A DNA stretch of 64,000 nt from Glandiceps talaboti. Taxonomy: Eukaryota > Hemichordata > Enteropneusta > Spengelidae. Position 1 is the stretch's first letter. Each line of letters begins with the position of its first letter. This document shows positions 48,644 through 58,840 of the stretch, one piece after another. The stretch lies in NCBI RefSeq assembly GCF_964340395.1, contig NC_135560.1, positions 14,834,598 to 14,898,597 of the forward strand, read 5' to 3'. Both the position numbers and the translations under genes were made by a program. The notes below the pieces were generated by a model. It ran no database searches. It had not been told where the DNA came from and saw only the letters and a program-made list of their open reading frames with translations.

Positions 48644-50191
48644 ATGGCCGCTAACATCACGGGGCATGGCCGTGATGTGTTCCGTGACATGACCCAAAAA
48701 CATGGGATACGATTTCAATCTTTCGAGGGTGTAAAACCTGAAGAATATGTCAAACAAGTTGCCGAGATAACTGGTCCTGAAAACGTTATTGCAGCCTCAA
48801 GAGCAAATGGGGCTGTTGTGGTTTTTGTAAACTCTGTCTCTTGGGTCGGGACAGTATGTAGCATCGGTATAGACATCGACGGATGTTGGGCTCATGCCGA
48901 ACCACTCGTTAAACCTTCCACAAAACTTATCCTCTCAGGCGTACCACCTTACATTCCTCAAGCCATACTTGAGGGAGCAATTACACAATACGGTAAAATT
49001 GTCAGCCCAATGAAACCCATTCCACTCGGTTGCAAACTTGAAAGGTTGCGACATGTAAAATCATTCCGTCGTCAGGTGCATATTATACCACACGAGGGAA
49101 TTGAAAGTCAGGACTTACAAGGTATGTTTCACGTATCATTAGAAGGTAGAACATACAGAATATATCTTTCAACTGACGAACCAAGATGTTTCAAATGCAA
49201 CATGGTTGGGCATTTCCAACGCCAATGCCCAAACACAAACAATGACACCCGACAGGACAACATCGAAAATAACGAGACACAAACCAACAATAACGACGAA
49301 ACAAATGTAAATACCACTCAAAGAACACCTGAAAGACAAAATGCAAACGAAGACACGGGTAAAGACACACCTGATAACACAACTATACACATGGACGATG
49401 AAACTGACAATACAACAGATGACGTACCGATCGACGAAACAGACAACTCAGCCAGTACAAAGACAAAGGAGAAGATTACTACTATACAAATAGAACGTGA
49501 AAACGACACACAACAAATGAACGAAACCGATACTGTTGGTACTGACAATATACAAACAGAAATCAAAGACAACGATATCCAACAAAATGACAGCAACACT
49601 ACTCCAAAACTTCCGAATACTAAGTCAAACAATGTCGATTCTAATGAAGAAGAGAGGGTACGAACCCCTCCTTCACCCTCCTCCAGCGCTCCCTCAATCC
49701 CTTCGGACATTGCGTCCTCCTCTTCCTCAGCCACACCACCAATTTCAATTGACCTTTCTGGGCGATTGTTACAAAGTGGAGAGGTATCAAACGACCTAGA
49801 CTATAATTCGGATTCACAAGACCTTTTTATAGTACCAGAAACCCAAATGTCACAAACTGAGCCAAACTTTAATTATGTCAATGAAGACACCAACGAAGAT
49901 GAGATAGAATCCATCTCATCGGAAATGTCAGATGTGTCCCTATTAAATGAAAGTCAACAAGGACCATCTACAGACTCTATCAGAGAATTTCTAAGTGAAA
50001 CCATGCACTCAAAAAAAATCATAGAAAAATGCAAACAGTTCTGTCCAAACCTCAAAATCTTGACCCACGCTTTCAAACATTACCGTTCAACACAAGCACT
50101 CACTACATCGCAAAAAGCTAGAATCCACAAAATTAGAACAAAGGTACTACACTACATCAAGACAACCGGATATAAAACTAAGAACAACTGA
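48644..50191 (+). CDS. LINE copy 2 ORF1 protein (RNA-binding, CCHC knuckle)
   Basis: 515 residues, identical to ORF1 of copy 1, with the RRM-like region at about 50-175, the CCHC knuckle at 182-195 and a long acidic/polar disordered region. The start codon again lies in CCAAGATGGCCGC. Complete identity over 515 codons points to very recent common origin of the two copies. Confidence 0.92.
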   Translation: MAANITGHGRDVFRDMTQKHGIRFQSFEGVKPEEYVKQVAEITGPENVIAASRANGAVVVFVNSVSWVGTVCSIGIDIDGCWAHAEPLVKPSTKLILSGVPPYIPQAILEGAITQYGKIVSPMKPIPLGCKLERLRHVKSFRRQVHIIPHEGIESQDLQGMFHVSLEGRTYRIYLSTDEPRCFKCNMVGHFQRQCPNTNNDTRQDNIENNETQTNNNDETNVNTTQRTPERQNANEDTGKDTPDNTTIHMDDETDNTTDDVPIDETDNSASTKTKEKITTIQIERENDTQQMNETDTVGTDNIQTEIKDNDIQQNDSNTTPKLPNTKSNNVDSNEEERVRTPPSPSSSAPSIPSDIASSSSSATPPISIDLSGRLLQSGEVSNDLDYNSDSQDLFIVPETQMSQTEPNFNYVNEDTNEDEIESISSEMSDVSLLNESQQGPSTDSIREFLSETMHSKKIIEKCKQFCPNLKILTHAFKHYRSTQALTTSQKARIHKIRTKVLHYIKTTGYKTKNN

Positions 50192-50217
50192 ACACATTAA
50201 ACTTCACTACACACAAC

Positions 50218-53200
50218 ATGCATACACAACGATATCTATTTTTATTGTTAGCCATTATGACAGGCTTAACATGTACAACACTCAACGTTAGAGGTTGTCG
50301 CGACTCCTTTAAAAGATACCAGGTGTTCGAATATTTGAAAAATAACTCACGGGCAGATTTCCATTTACTTCAGGAAACACACACAACCCCCACTGACGAA
50401 ACAACTTGGCAACTAGTTTGGCGAGGCAGAGGCCTATTTTCCCATGGTTCGGTCAACCGCGGCGGTATCTCAATTTTGTTTTCTCCAAATACTAAAGTTA
50501 ATATTCTAACCAAACGTGATCTCCTTCCAGGCCACCTTCTCTCTACCAATGTAATGATAAATGACCTCCGTATTCATATAATAAACATTTACGCACCAAC
50601 TGACGTAACTGAACGCCTGGAGTGTTTTACAATCCTTGAACAACATTTAAATTCCATTAAAGACTCTGACGACCCAATCTACTTGGGAGGGGACTTCAAT
50701 TGTACAACTGACCCCCGGATAGATCGTAACCGGGGGTCCGAGCCAGATATCAGAACGTCAAACTTACTCACAAATTTAACCCGACGCTTTAAACTTGTTG
50801 ACGCATGGAGAAACCAACATCCAGCATCACTTAACTATACATGGCATCGCGATCACGACAATGCGCATGCGCGACTTGACAAAATTTTTGTGAATAAACA
50901 TTATATCAACCGTATCAAAAAGTGTTCAATCCTGAACTCCTCCTTGGCCTTTTCGGACCACTCACTTGTCACCCTTTCAGTATCCCTAAAAAGTGTCAAA
51001 AATCGGAACCCAGTTTGGACCCTTAATACCTCTATCCTTGAGGAGGAAAACTACAAGGGGATTATTTTTAATTTCTGGAAAAACTGGGATAAACAGAAGG
51101 ACAGTTATCCAAATCTTCAACTTTGGTGGGACATTGGAAAACAAAAAATCAAGCAACTCAGCCAACAATACTGTAATAATAAAGTGAACCAAAACAAAAC
51201 CGACAAACATAACCTTGAAACCGAAATAGCTGCTCTTGAAAGTCAGCTCAGTAACCATGGCTACAACTCAGCCGTTGAAAAAGTATATCAGGAGAAAAAG
51301 ACTCTGCTCACCAATTTGACTAATCAGGAAAACAAACACGCAGGTATTCGGAACAGACACAAATATCTTAATAACTCAGATGCTCCTGACAATGTTATAT
51401 ACAAACTTAACGAACAAAAGAGAACAAGAAAATCTATCATCCAACTTCAAAACGGAAATGACAATACAATAACTGAAGATCCGACCAAAATCAGAAAAAC
51501 GATTCGTCAATTTTACGAAGAACTTTACACCCCCGAACCCACTGATCTGACTTCTACCTCTGAAATTCTTAATAACCTTCCTCAAATTAACGAATTTGAC
51601 CGCGATTTCCTTGACAGTGAAATTACACTCGAAGAAATGACAAACGCATTAAAACTTCTCCCGAACGACCGCACACCTGGCATTGATGGTATCCCAAACG
51701 AGTTTTATAAAACCTTTTGGTCAGTACTTGGAAACGATTACCATGAAGTTATGATGGCATCAATAAATCAAGGCATCCTACCAAACTCGTGTAAGCGTGC
51801 CGTGACTACGCTCATTCCTAAAACAGGCAATACAAATTTACTGAAAAACTGGCGTCCCATAAGTCTTCTCTGCAGTGACTACAAAATACTGACAAAGACA
51901 CTCTCTCTCCGTCTCAGGAACGTGATAAGTTCTATCATCCATCATGACCAAAGTTGTAGTATCCCTACCCGTCAAATTCATGACAACATTTCTCTGTTAC
52001 GCGACAGTATCACCATGGCCAATGAAAACAACATCCCACTTGGTATACTGGCACTTGACCAAGAAAAGGCCTTTGACCGTGTCAATCATCAATATCTTTT
52101 TGACACTTTACGCTCGTTCGGTTTTGGAAATAAATTTGTTGACTTGATTCATTTAATCTATAACGAAGCACAATCTTTAATTCGAGTGAACGATACCCTA
52201 ACTTCGCCAATTGATTTTGCCAGGGGAATTAGACAAGGCTGTTCACTTTCTGGGCAACTTTACGTCATTGCCATTGAACCCCTTCTACACCACATCAGAA
52301 CTAAGAGTAAAATAACAGGTTTAGACATTCCAAACTCACACAACAACAAATGTAAACTTTCTGCATACGCAGACGATGTCGAGGTTTTTATTACTCGCGA
52401 CGAAGACTTAAATGAACTCAATCACTCACTAGTTATTTACCAACAAGCATCCAATGCCAAGATCAACTTCAGTAAATCAAAGGGTTTGTGGTGCGGCTCC
52501 TGGCGTGAACGTCACGATAACCCCCTTAACATCGAGTGGAACAACAAAGGCCTGAAACTCCTTGGTATTTTACTTGGCAATACTGAATCGTACATCGACG
52601 AGAATTGGAAACATCTCACTCAAAAAATTGAAAACAAACTTGAAAACTGGTCTCACTTTGCCCCTAAAATGTCCTATAGGGGGCGCGCTATAATTATCAA
52701 CCAGTTAATCGCATCCAAAACACTTTTCCCTCTCACTGCTCTTACTCCGCCCGAATACACTATCACATATCTCCAACGCTTATTTCTCAACTTTTTTTGG
52801 AACGGAAAACATTGGATATCATCTGACACATTGTACCTCCCACTTGATAAAGGCGGCCAAAACTTGATTCACTTACAAAGTAGAATAACTGCACTTCGCA
52901 TCCAATTGATTCAACGCTATCTTTATTTAGACTCTAAACACCCTTGTTTCCAAATGATTGATTTTTACCTCAGTAAAGTTGGAAATTTAGGATACACCAA
53001 GGGACTCCTTACTACTGAACTGAGCATGAATCTCAACAATATGCCTCCCTTCTACATCGATCTTCTCAAGCGTTGGAGAAACACTAAAAAAGTCCGTAAG
53101 CTTGACAAAACGAACATCTTCGAAATTCTCAACGAACCACTCTTTTGTAATCACCAAATTCTCCATCCACTCAGAAAAGAGCCATTTAGACTTGAACATT

Positions 53201-54144
53201 TGATTTCTGCTGGACTGACAAAAATCCGAGATCTTCTCAACGCTGACCACAAAGCCTTACTTACGGTACCTGATATTACTGATAGAATCAATATTCGCTC
53301 CCAACGCATCCTTCAACTTACCCTAGATACAATCCACAAAGCCATCCCCACAGATTGGATGAACACAATCAACAAGTACTTACATAGTAGAAATGTGAAC
53401 ATGATTGAAAATACACACTACAGCTTTGAACTCCACGTCTCCGATGACCTCAACTTTCCTTTATACAAATTCGAAAAGGGGGCCATCTACAAACACTTAA
53501 TACAGGCACAACACATAAACCGGTCACCTGAAGGATTAGATACAGTCTGGCGCGATGTCCTTAATATTCCCGAGAATAGTAAACCGAACTTCAAAGCCTG
53601 TTACTCACCTCTTGTCACATTATACGAAGGCGACCTTCTTTGGCGCATCATGCACGGTGCATATGCGAGTGAAAATTTCCTAACTGAAATCGGCGTGAGT
53701 CGAGAAAGAAATTGTCTATTCTGTTCGGAAAAAGACTCGCTTCTACACATCTTCTTTGAATGCCACCACATCCAACCCCTCTTAGCCTTCCTCAACTCAC
53801 TCACGAGAACATTCCCAACAAAACCCAAAATACCACCCTGGTGGTTCATTCTGAACCCGCCTAAAAAGTCAAATAAGTTCAACTCGAAACGAGAACGGGA
53901 TCTTTTCATTTATTTAATCTGTACAGCAAAAATGTCCATTCATTTATGCCGTCGAAACAAACGCGAAAACATCCCGCATACTGATCCAAAAACAATCTTC
54001 AAAGATAAAATCGCCACCCGTCTAAAAACTGAATTTGCATACTTCAACCTCGTTCGCCAGCTTGATAGATTTTCCGACACTTGGTCACAGAACGAAATTC
54101 TCTGCAAACTTTCACCAACGAATGAATTAGAAATACTGATTTAA
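50218..54144 (+). CDS. LINE copy 2 ORF2 protein (APE endonuclease and reverse transcriptase)
   Basis: 1308 residues with every endonuclease, RT and C-terminal CCHC motif described for copy 1. Two differences: Val130 (GTA at 50605-50607; GCA in copy 1), in the IYAPTD region of the endonuclease, and Cys910 (TGT; TGG in copy 1), after the RT. The related element 3 also has Cys in the matching HPCF motif, so Cys910 is probably ancestral and the Trp of copy 1 is derived. Confidence 0.95.
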   Translation: MHTQRYLFLLLAIMTGLTCTTLNVRGCRDSFKRYQVFEYLKNNSRADFHLLQETHTTPTDETTWQLVWRGRGLFSHGSVNRGGISILFSPNTKVNILTKRDLLPGHLLSTNVMINDLRIHIINIYAPTDVTERLECFTILEQHLNSIKDSDDPIYLGGDFNCTTDPRIDRNRGSEPDIRTSNLLTNLTRRFKLVDAWRNQHPASLNYTWHRDHDNAHARLDKIFVNKHYINRIKKCSILNSSLAFSDHSLVTLSVSLKSVKNRNPVWTLNTSILEEENYKGIIFNFWKNWDKQKDSYPNLQLWWDIGKQKIKQLSQQYCNNKVNQNKTDKHNLETEIAALESQLSNHGYNSAVEKVYQEKKTLLTNLTNQENKHAGIRNRHKYLNNSDAPDNVIYKLNEQKRTRKSIIQLQNGNDNTITEDPTKIRKTIRQFYEELYTPEPTDLTSTSEILNNLPQINEFDRDFLDSEITLEEMTNALKLLPNDRTPGIDGIPNEFYKTFWSVLGNDYHEVMMASINQGILPNSCKRAVTTLIPKTGNTNLLKNWRPISLLCSDYKILTKTLSLRLRNVISSIIHHDQSCSIPTRQIHDNISLLRDSITMANENNIPLGILALDQEKAFDRVNHQYLFDTLRSFGFGNKFVDLIHLIYNEAQSLIRVNDTLTSPIDFARGIRQGCSLSGQLYVIAIEPLLHHIRTKSKITGLDIPNSHNNKCKLSAYADDVEVFITRDEDLNELNHSLVIYQQASNAKINFSKSKGLWCGSWRERHDNPLNIEWNNKGLKLLGILLGNTESYIDENWKHLTQKIENKLENWSHFAPKMSYRGRAIIINQLIASKTLFPLTALTPPEYTITYLQRLFLNFFWNGKHWISSDTLYLPLDKGGQNLIHLQSRITALRIQLIQRYLYLDSKHPCFQMIDFYLSKVGNLGYTKGLLTTELSMNLNNMPPFYIDLLKRWRNTKKVRKLDKTNIFEILNEPLFCNHQILHPLRKEPFRLEHLISAGLTKIRDLLNADHKALLTVPDITDRINIRSQRILQLTLDTIHKAIPTDWMNTINKYLHSRNVNMIENTHYSFELHVSDDLNFPLYKFEKGAIYKHLIQAQHINRSPEGLDTVWRDVLNIPENSKPNFKACYSPLVTLYEGDLLWRIMHGAYASENFLTEIGVSRERNCLFCSEKDSLLHIFFECHHIQPLLAFLNSLTRTFPTKPKIPPWWFILNPPKKSNKFNSKRERDLFIYLICTAKMSIHLCRRNKRENIPHTDPKTIFKDKIATRLKTEFAYFNLVRQLDRFSDTWSQNEILCKLSPTNELEILI

Positions 54145-54731
54145 CTTTATCGTGCCTGATTGCTTTCTCCTCAGCGTGCCTGTAAATATTGCTACGGCAC
54201 GCTGAAATGTTTTCCTTTCCCATATTTTATCAATAAAGCCATCCACAATTTTGTGTCCGTGTCCTTTACTGAGTCCTTTGCCCTTGTACTCGCACACAGA
54301 ATACCAACATTTTGTTAGTTCAATGGTCGTTGTCGAGCTCCCGTTTTGGGCAGCGTACTCTTTGCGCGTTCTCCGTCCTTGGAGTTCGGCGGTGAGCTCG
54401 ATGGAGGACATACAAACACATTAACCACTTTCTAGCAACCTTGCTATTTGATCTTTCCCGTTAGGTCTGACTGTTATACTGAAAGACTGAAACAGCCAGC
54501 CTGAATAGACGTGGAACCAACTCTTGTAACATCCGGAGGCTGATGATGCAGCTGCGACTTATACCAGTTGAAAATCAATTTCCATGACTGAATCACCATT
54601 TGTTCTTGTTGAATTTCAAATCTTGTATAAATTTTTACCAATATTCTCAAATGTTAAACTTCAATTTCATTCTCTACCTGTACACTGTTATGTCAATATT
54701 TTAAAACATTGTAATAAAGTTCATTTTCAAA

Positions 54732-54732
<1 letters not shown>
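54145..54732 (+). other. 3' UTR of LINE copy 2 with polyadenylation signal
   Basis: 588 bp that match the 3' UTR of copy 1. AATAAA lies at 54713-54718, then TTTTCAAAA and the (ACT)n tract. No poly(A) tail. Confidence 0.8.
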
Positions 54733-54779
<47 letters not shown>

Positions 54780-54852
54780 GCTGCTACTACTACTACTATT
54801 ACTAATACTACTTCTACTACTGCTGCTGCTGCTACTACTACTGCTGCTAATG

Positions 54853-54883
<31 letters not shown>
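54733..54883. repeat. Interrupted (ACT)n microsatellite between LINE copy 2 and element 3
   Basis: Same interruption order as 48315-48437, with a longer first run of ACT. Element 3 begins in its last ACT run with three shared bases (TAC) at the junction. Confidence 0.95.
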
Positions 54884-54886
<3 letters not shown>

Positions 54887-55002
54887 GGAGTCGAATGGAG
54901 AGGGTTTTTGCAAGAATCTTGTAATCGCTGCAAAGCAAACTTATTGGTCTCCAGTTTTTAACGTTCGAGTTATCTCCCGGTTTTGGGTGCAAACTTATGA
55001 CC
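54884..55002 (-). repeat. 119-bp inverted copy of the element 3 RT region
   Basis: Exact reverse complement of 55698-55816 over 119 bp by base-by-base reading. On the minus strand it encodes the same RT residues (PGDNSNVKNWRPISLLCSDY). The junction with the microsatellite shares TAC. The junction with the direct segment is at 55002/55003. Confidence 0.9.
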
Positions 55003-57886
55003 TCCAATATTTTTTTGGACCTTTGCACTTGGTGGGATCTTGGAAAATTAAAGATAAAACTTCTCACTCAACAATACTGTGCATCTAAACGCAGTGATCG
55101 CAAACTACGAATAACAGAGTTAGAACAAGACATTCAACACCTTGAAAAAACAATGAATAGCAATGAAGAACTCATTAATGAATACAATGAAAAGAAAAGA
55201 CTGCTAATTGAACTCATAAACATTGAAACTCGGGGCGCAGCTGTACGTTCCCGCCACACCTTCCTTAACAACAGTCAGTCATCGAATAAGAATTTCCTCT
55301 TCGCGCTCGAAAAAGAAAAAGGCAAAATGAGATCAATTCTACATCTCAAACGAACAGATAATACAATCACCGAAGATCCTAAAGAAATTCGTGACATCAT
55401 TTACAACTTTTATCAAAAACTGTACACGCCAGAACCAGTTGATAACACATCTCAGGAAATCATTCTAAATAATTTACCACAACTTAACGACGACAATAGA
55501 AAATACCTGGACAACGAAATTACATACGAAGAATTTACATATGCAGTCACCCAATTATCAACGGATCGCTCCCCAGGAATAGATGGACTGCCTAATGATT
55601 TCTACAAAACATTCTGGCCACTCATAGGCAAAGATCTACACAGCGTCTTCATCAAATCCATGGAAACAGGCCAACTTCCACTATCATGCAAAAAGGCGGT
55701 CATAAGTTTGCACCCAAAACCGGGAGATAACTCGAACGTTAAAAACTGGAGACCAATAAGTTTGCTTTGCAGCGATTACAAGATTCTTGCAAAAACCCTC
55801 TCCATTCGACTCCGTACTGTACTATCAACAATTATCCACGAAGATCAAACATGCTCCATTCCACAACGCACAATTTTTGACAATATTCATCTACTCCGTG
55901 ACAGTATATCCCTAGCAAATGAAACTAATTCTTCACTAGGAATCGTTGCCCTTGATCAAGAAAAGGCATTCGACAGAGTTCATCACGGTTACCTGCAACA
56001 GACCCTGGAATCATTTGGCTTTGGCACACGTTTCATAAATTTCATCAAGACATTGTACACCGATATACAGTCCCTCATTCGCATAAACGACACATTAACT
56101 GCCCCTTTGAACATTAAACGCGGAGTAAGACAAGGGTGCTCCCTCTCAGGACAGTTATACATCATCTCCCTCGAACCACTCCTCCACAAAATAAGAAATA
56201 CTAGCCGCATTACAGGACAAAAAATACCCACAATTCCAAGACACACGTCATACCTCTCAGCATATGCCGACGATGTCGAAATATTTCAAACCAAAGATGA
56301 AGACTTCGTTAAACTGAAAACATGTCTGTCTGTCTATGAACAAGCATCAAACGCTAAAGTAAACTACCAAAAATCGGAAGGATTATGGGCAGGGAGCTGG
56401 CGACATCGAACTGACAACCCCCTTGGTTTAAAATGGAACACAAACGGACTTAAACTTCTTGGCGTACATCAGGGCAACGACGAAAAATACACCCAAAAGA
56501 ACTGGACCGAATTAACATGCACCATTGAAAATAAAATTAAAAAGTGGACATCGTATGCACCAGGTATGTCGTATCGTGACAGGGTTCTAATTATTAACCA
56601 GATTTTCGCATCAAAACTTATTCACAGACTGACATGTACTACTCCAAGTAAAGCAACCATTTCTTACCTCCAAACATTATTTCTTCGCTTTGTATGGCAA
56701 GGTCGACATTGGATCCCGCTAGAAACTTTATGTCTTCCCTGCGATAAAGGTGGCCAAGGACTTGTAAACCTAGCAACCCGCCTTACCGCACTACGACTTA
56801 GTCATATCCAGAGGTATCTATACCAAGACAACCTTCATCCATGTTTCTCGTTTATGGAGTATTTCCTCGGCAAAGTGGACAATCTAAAGTACACAAAACA
56901 ACTGTTTCTTACGACTGGAAACAACTATCAAACAACCCACTTACCCGCTTTCTACGGCGAGCTGCTACACTGCTGGAACACAACAAGCAAGATAAGAAAA
57001 GGGGAACCCGAAAATATGACGCATATTCTGCAAGAACCACTCTTCTACAACCAACTGTTACCACATCCAACTCGTTCAACGCCTTACTCACTGACCCACT
57101 TCGTAGACGCCGGTATCACAACAATAGGAGACCTCATTGACATTCATCACCGTCGCTGGTTCACCTCAAATGACCTTAAGGACAGGGTGAACATCCGATC
57201 TGAACGCGTCCTCGACCTCACAATCAAAACCGCCCAGCAATCAATACCTCCGAAATTGAAAGACATTATTCGAAACAACCTAGTAAACTACACACCCAGC
57301 GAGAACAACGCAAATATGCACTATACTTTTGAACTTCATCACTCAGTCGATCTTAATCTGGCCTTTTATAAACTCGAAAAGGGAGCAATATACAAATACC
57401 TCATCATGGTACTACATGTCAACAAATCACCGACCAGACTGGACACTGTTTGGAGAGACATTCTTAGTTTACCAGATTCAACAAAACCAAACTTTAAGGC
57501 TTGTTACTACCCACCAACAATACAAAAAGAAGGAGACCTGCAATGGCGAATTATCCACGGAGCCTACACAACAGGCACTTTTCTCCATAATGCTGGATTT
57601 CGACCCAACTCAAACTGTCCACTTTGTGAAACCAGTGATTCTCTCTTCCACGCTTTTCTGGAATGTCAACGCATCCAACATTTGCTCAGTTATGTAACCA
57701 AAATTGCATCAAACCTTACAACGAACACCGGGACCACTCCAATGAGCGCGGCAAGTTTTATCATCAATCCACCAGCCAAGAAAAACAACACTTTCGCCAA
57801 CAAAAGAACCCTACATCTATTCACCTTTATCACATCGGTAGCAAAACTATCGATTCATCTCGCCAGAAGAAACCGAACCAGTAACA

Positions 57887-57887
<1 letters not shown>
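55003..57887 (+). pseudogene. Element 3 ORF2 fragment (reverse transcriptase without endonuclease)
   Basis: About 960 codons open without interruption. The fragment starts at a position matching residue about 298 of the full ORF2 (CTWWDLGKLKIK) and ends after SIHLARRNRTSN, matching residue about 1251 of 1308. It includes the RT core: KNWRPISLLCSDYKIL, LDQEKAFDRV, RQGCSLSGQLY and YADD (56263-56274). It also keeps the C-terminal knuckle CX2CX7HX4C (in CPLCETSDSLFH). The ATG at 54997 lies in the inverted segment and is not a native start. At the 3' end the frame runs into (ACT)n, giving an artefactual poly-Leu tail and 40 flank-coded residues. It lacks the endonuclease and 3' UTR, so it cannot move by itself. 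Confidence 0.88.
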
Positions 57888-57944
<57 letters not shown>

Positions 57945-57947
57945 GCT
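57888..57947. repeat. (ACT)n tract at the 3' end of element 3
   Basis: About 19 ACT units that join directly to the truncated ORF2 (AGTAACAC|ACTACT), ending at GCTAAATGTAG of the flanking DNA. Confidence 0.95.
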
Positions 57948-58604
57948 AAATGTAGTTAAGAGCCTCAGCAGGAGATTGAAACTACGTCGTATAGTAATAG
58001 CCTCTGGCATTAACGCCCTGTATCCTCTAGTAGGAAACTCAGTGGTTCAAATATTATTTCAGTCATTAGATAAAATAAAAACGTAGTTTAAAAGTTGATT
58101 TAAAGCTCTTCAGATCAATTTGGTAACAAACAAAGTAACTGGAGGAAATTAACTGGAAATGGGATTCTGAGGTTTGACATTTTAATTTAGTTACGAATAC
58201 CCAGACATCTTGTTGTATCATTGGTACTTGCGATGGCAAAGGTCTTAATTAAAATATCTTACCTACACCTATTTTGGATCAAATGAAACACAAACCATTG
58301 GTCTCCCTAGCTATGTTCTTTAATTGTCCATTGGTGGTAACGCAATAGCTAAACCTGATACATCTTCATGGACATCGACACACGTCCACCGCGAGCAAAC
58401 TACGAAATTCAATAATGTTAAGGAGTTTTCCAAATGCTATTATAGTACCACCCGGGTCGCTGAGTATTTACACAAGCAATCTTTCTACTCGTAGTGAACG
58501 TGTGGTGTGGGTGACGCGTCTGATTGACTGGCCGCCTTAGCTATTTACTTTGGTTCTCGTCTAACCATGTCATTATCACGACAACAGGGAATGTCATGTA
58601 AGCA

Positions 58605-58642
<38 letters not shown>

Positions 58643-58779
58643 AAAATAACTAGTTAATCATATCCAGGATTGAGATAGCTGGGCGACAAGACTCGCTGAC
58701 TTTGAACAAACTGTGGAATAACCTCATACATTTGATTGTCTTTCAGAAACTGACGAAATAGTCCTGGAATCTGCACATT
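57948..58779. other. Non-coding DNA between the LINE array and the candidate signal exon
   Basis: Nothing recognisable except a (TA)n tract at about 58607-58640. The frame from element 3 continues to 58086 by chance. Confidence 0.6.
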
Positions 58780-58840
58780 ATGATTTCACCTTGGAGTCGA
58801 TTGTTTCTGTCTATTTTAGTGGTCTTCTTCTATCCTAAAG
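58780..58840 (+). CDS. Candidate signal-peptide first exon of an unidentified gene running off the window
   Basis: An ATG opens a 20-residue leader MISPWSRLFLSILVVFFYPK with the classic layout of a signal peptide: a short polar start with Arg, then a hydrophobic core (LFLSILVVFF). It ends in phase 1 at the good donor AAG|GTACGT. Phase 1 is the phase that the nAChR gene in this window needs from its missing signal exon. Tandem nAChR genes are common in animals, so a second receptor subunit is a reasonable guess, but a different secreted or membrane protein is equally possible. No matching second exon was found before 64000, which is consistent with a long first intron as in the other gene. Confidence 0.4.

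Larger units (their letters stand above)
48438..54732 (+). mobile_element. Tx1-clade non-LTR retrotransposon, full-length copy 2
   Basis: A second 6295-bp copy in head-to-tail order, exactly 6418 bp after copy 1. The 5' UTR, ORF1 and 3' UTR look identical to copy 1, and the two ORF2 proteins differ at only two residues. Both ORFs are intact. The copy is followed by the same interrupted microsatellite as copy 1, which suggests duplication of element plus microsatellite as one unit, or a shared 3' tail. The near identity means the event was recent, or that it is an assembly artefact. Confidence 0.95.
54884..57887 (+). mobile_element. Third Tx1-clade LINE (related, diverged family), truncated at both ends and 5' inverted
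   Basis: A 119-bp inverted segment (54884-55002) is followed by a direct segment (55003-57887) that encodes ORF2 from the linker to near the C-terminus. ORF1, the endonuclease, the last 55-60 residues of ORF2 and the whole 3' UTR are missing. Protein similarity to copies 1 and 2 is clear but well below identity; in the RT core roughly two thirds of residues match by eye, so this is another family or subfamily. Both outer junctions lie in (ACT)n. The open frame has no stop or frameshift and the inverted repeat is still perfect, so the insertion looks young. Confidence 0.9.

Noticed and set aside
54997-55002. ATG at 54997 as the start of a 1029-residue protein
   Set aside because: The codon lies in the inverted 119-bp segment; the frame continues into the direct segment only by chance.
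57888-58086. C-terminal poly-Leu and following residues of the element 3 frame
   Set aside because: Coded by (ACT)n and flanking DNA; no counterpart in ORF2 of copies 1 and 2.
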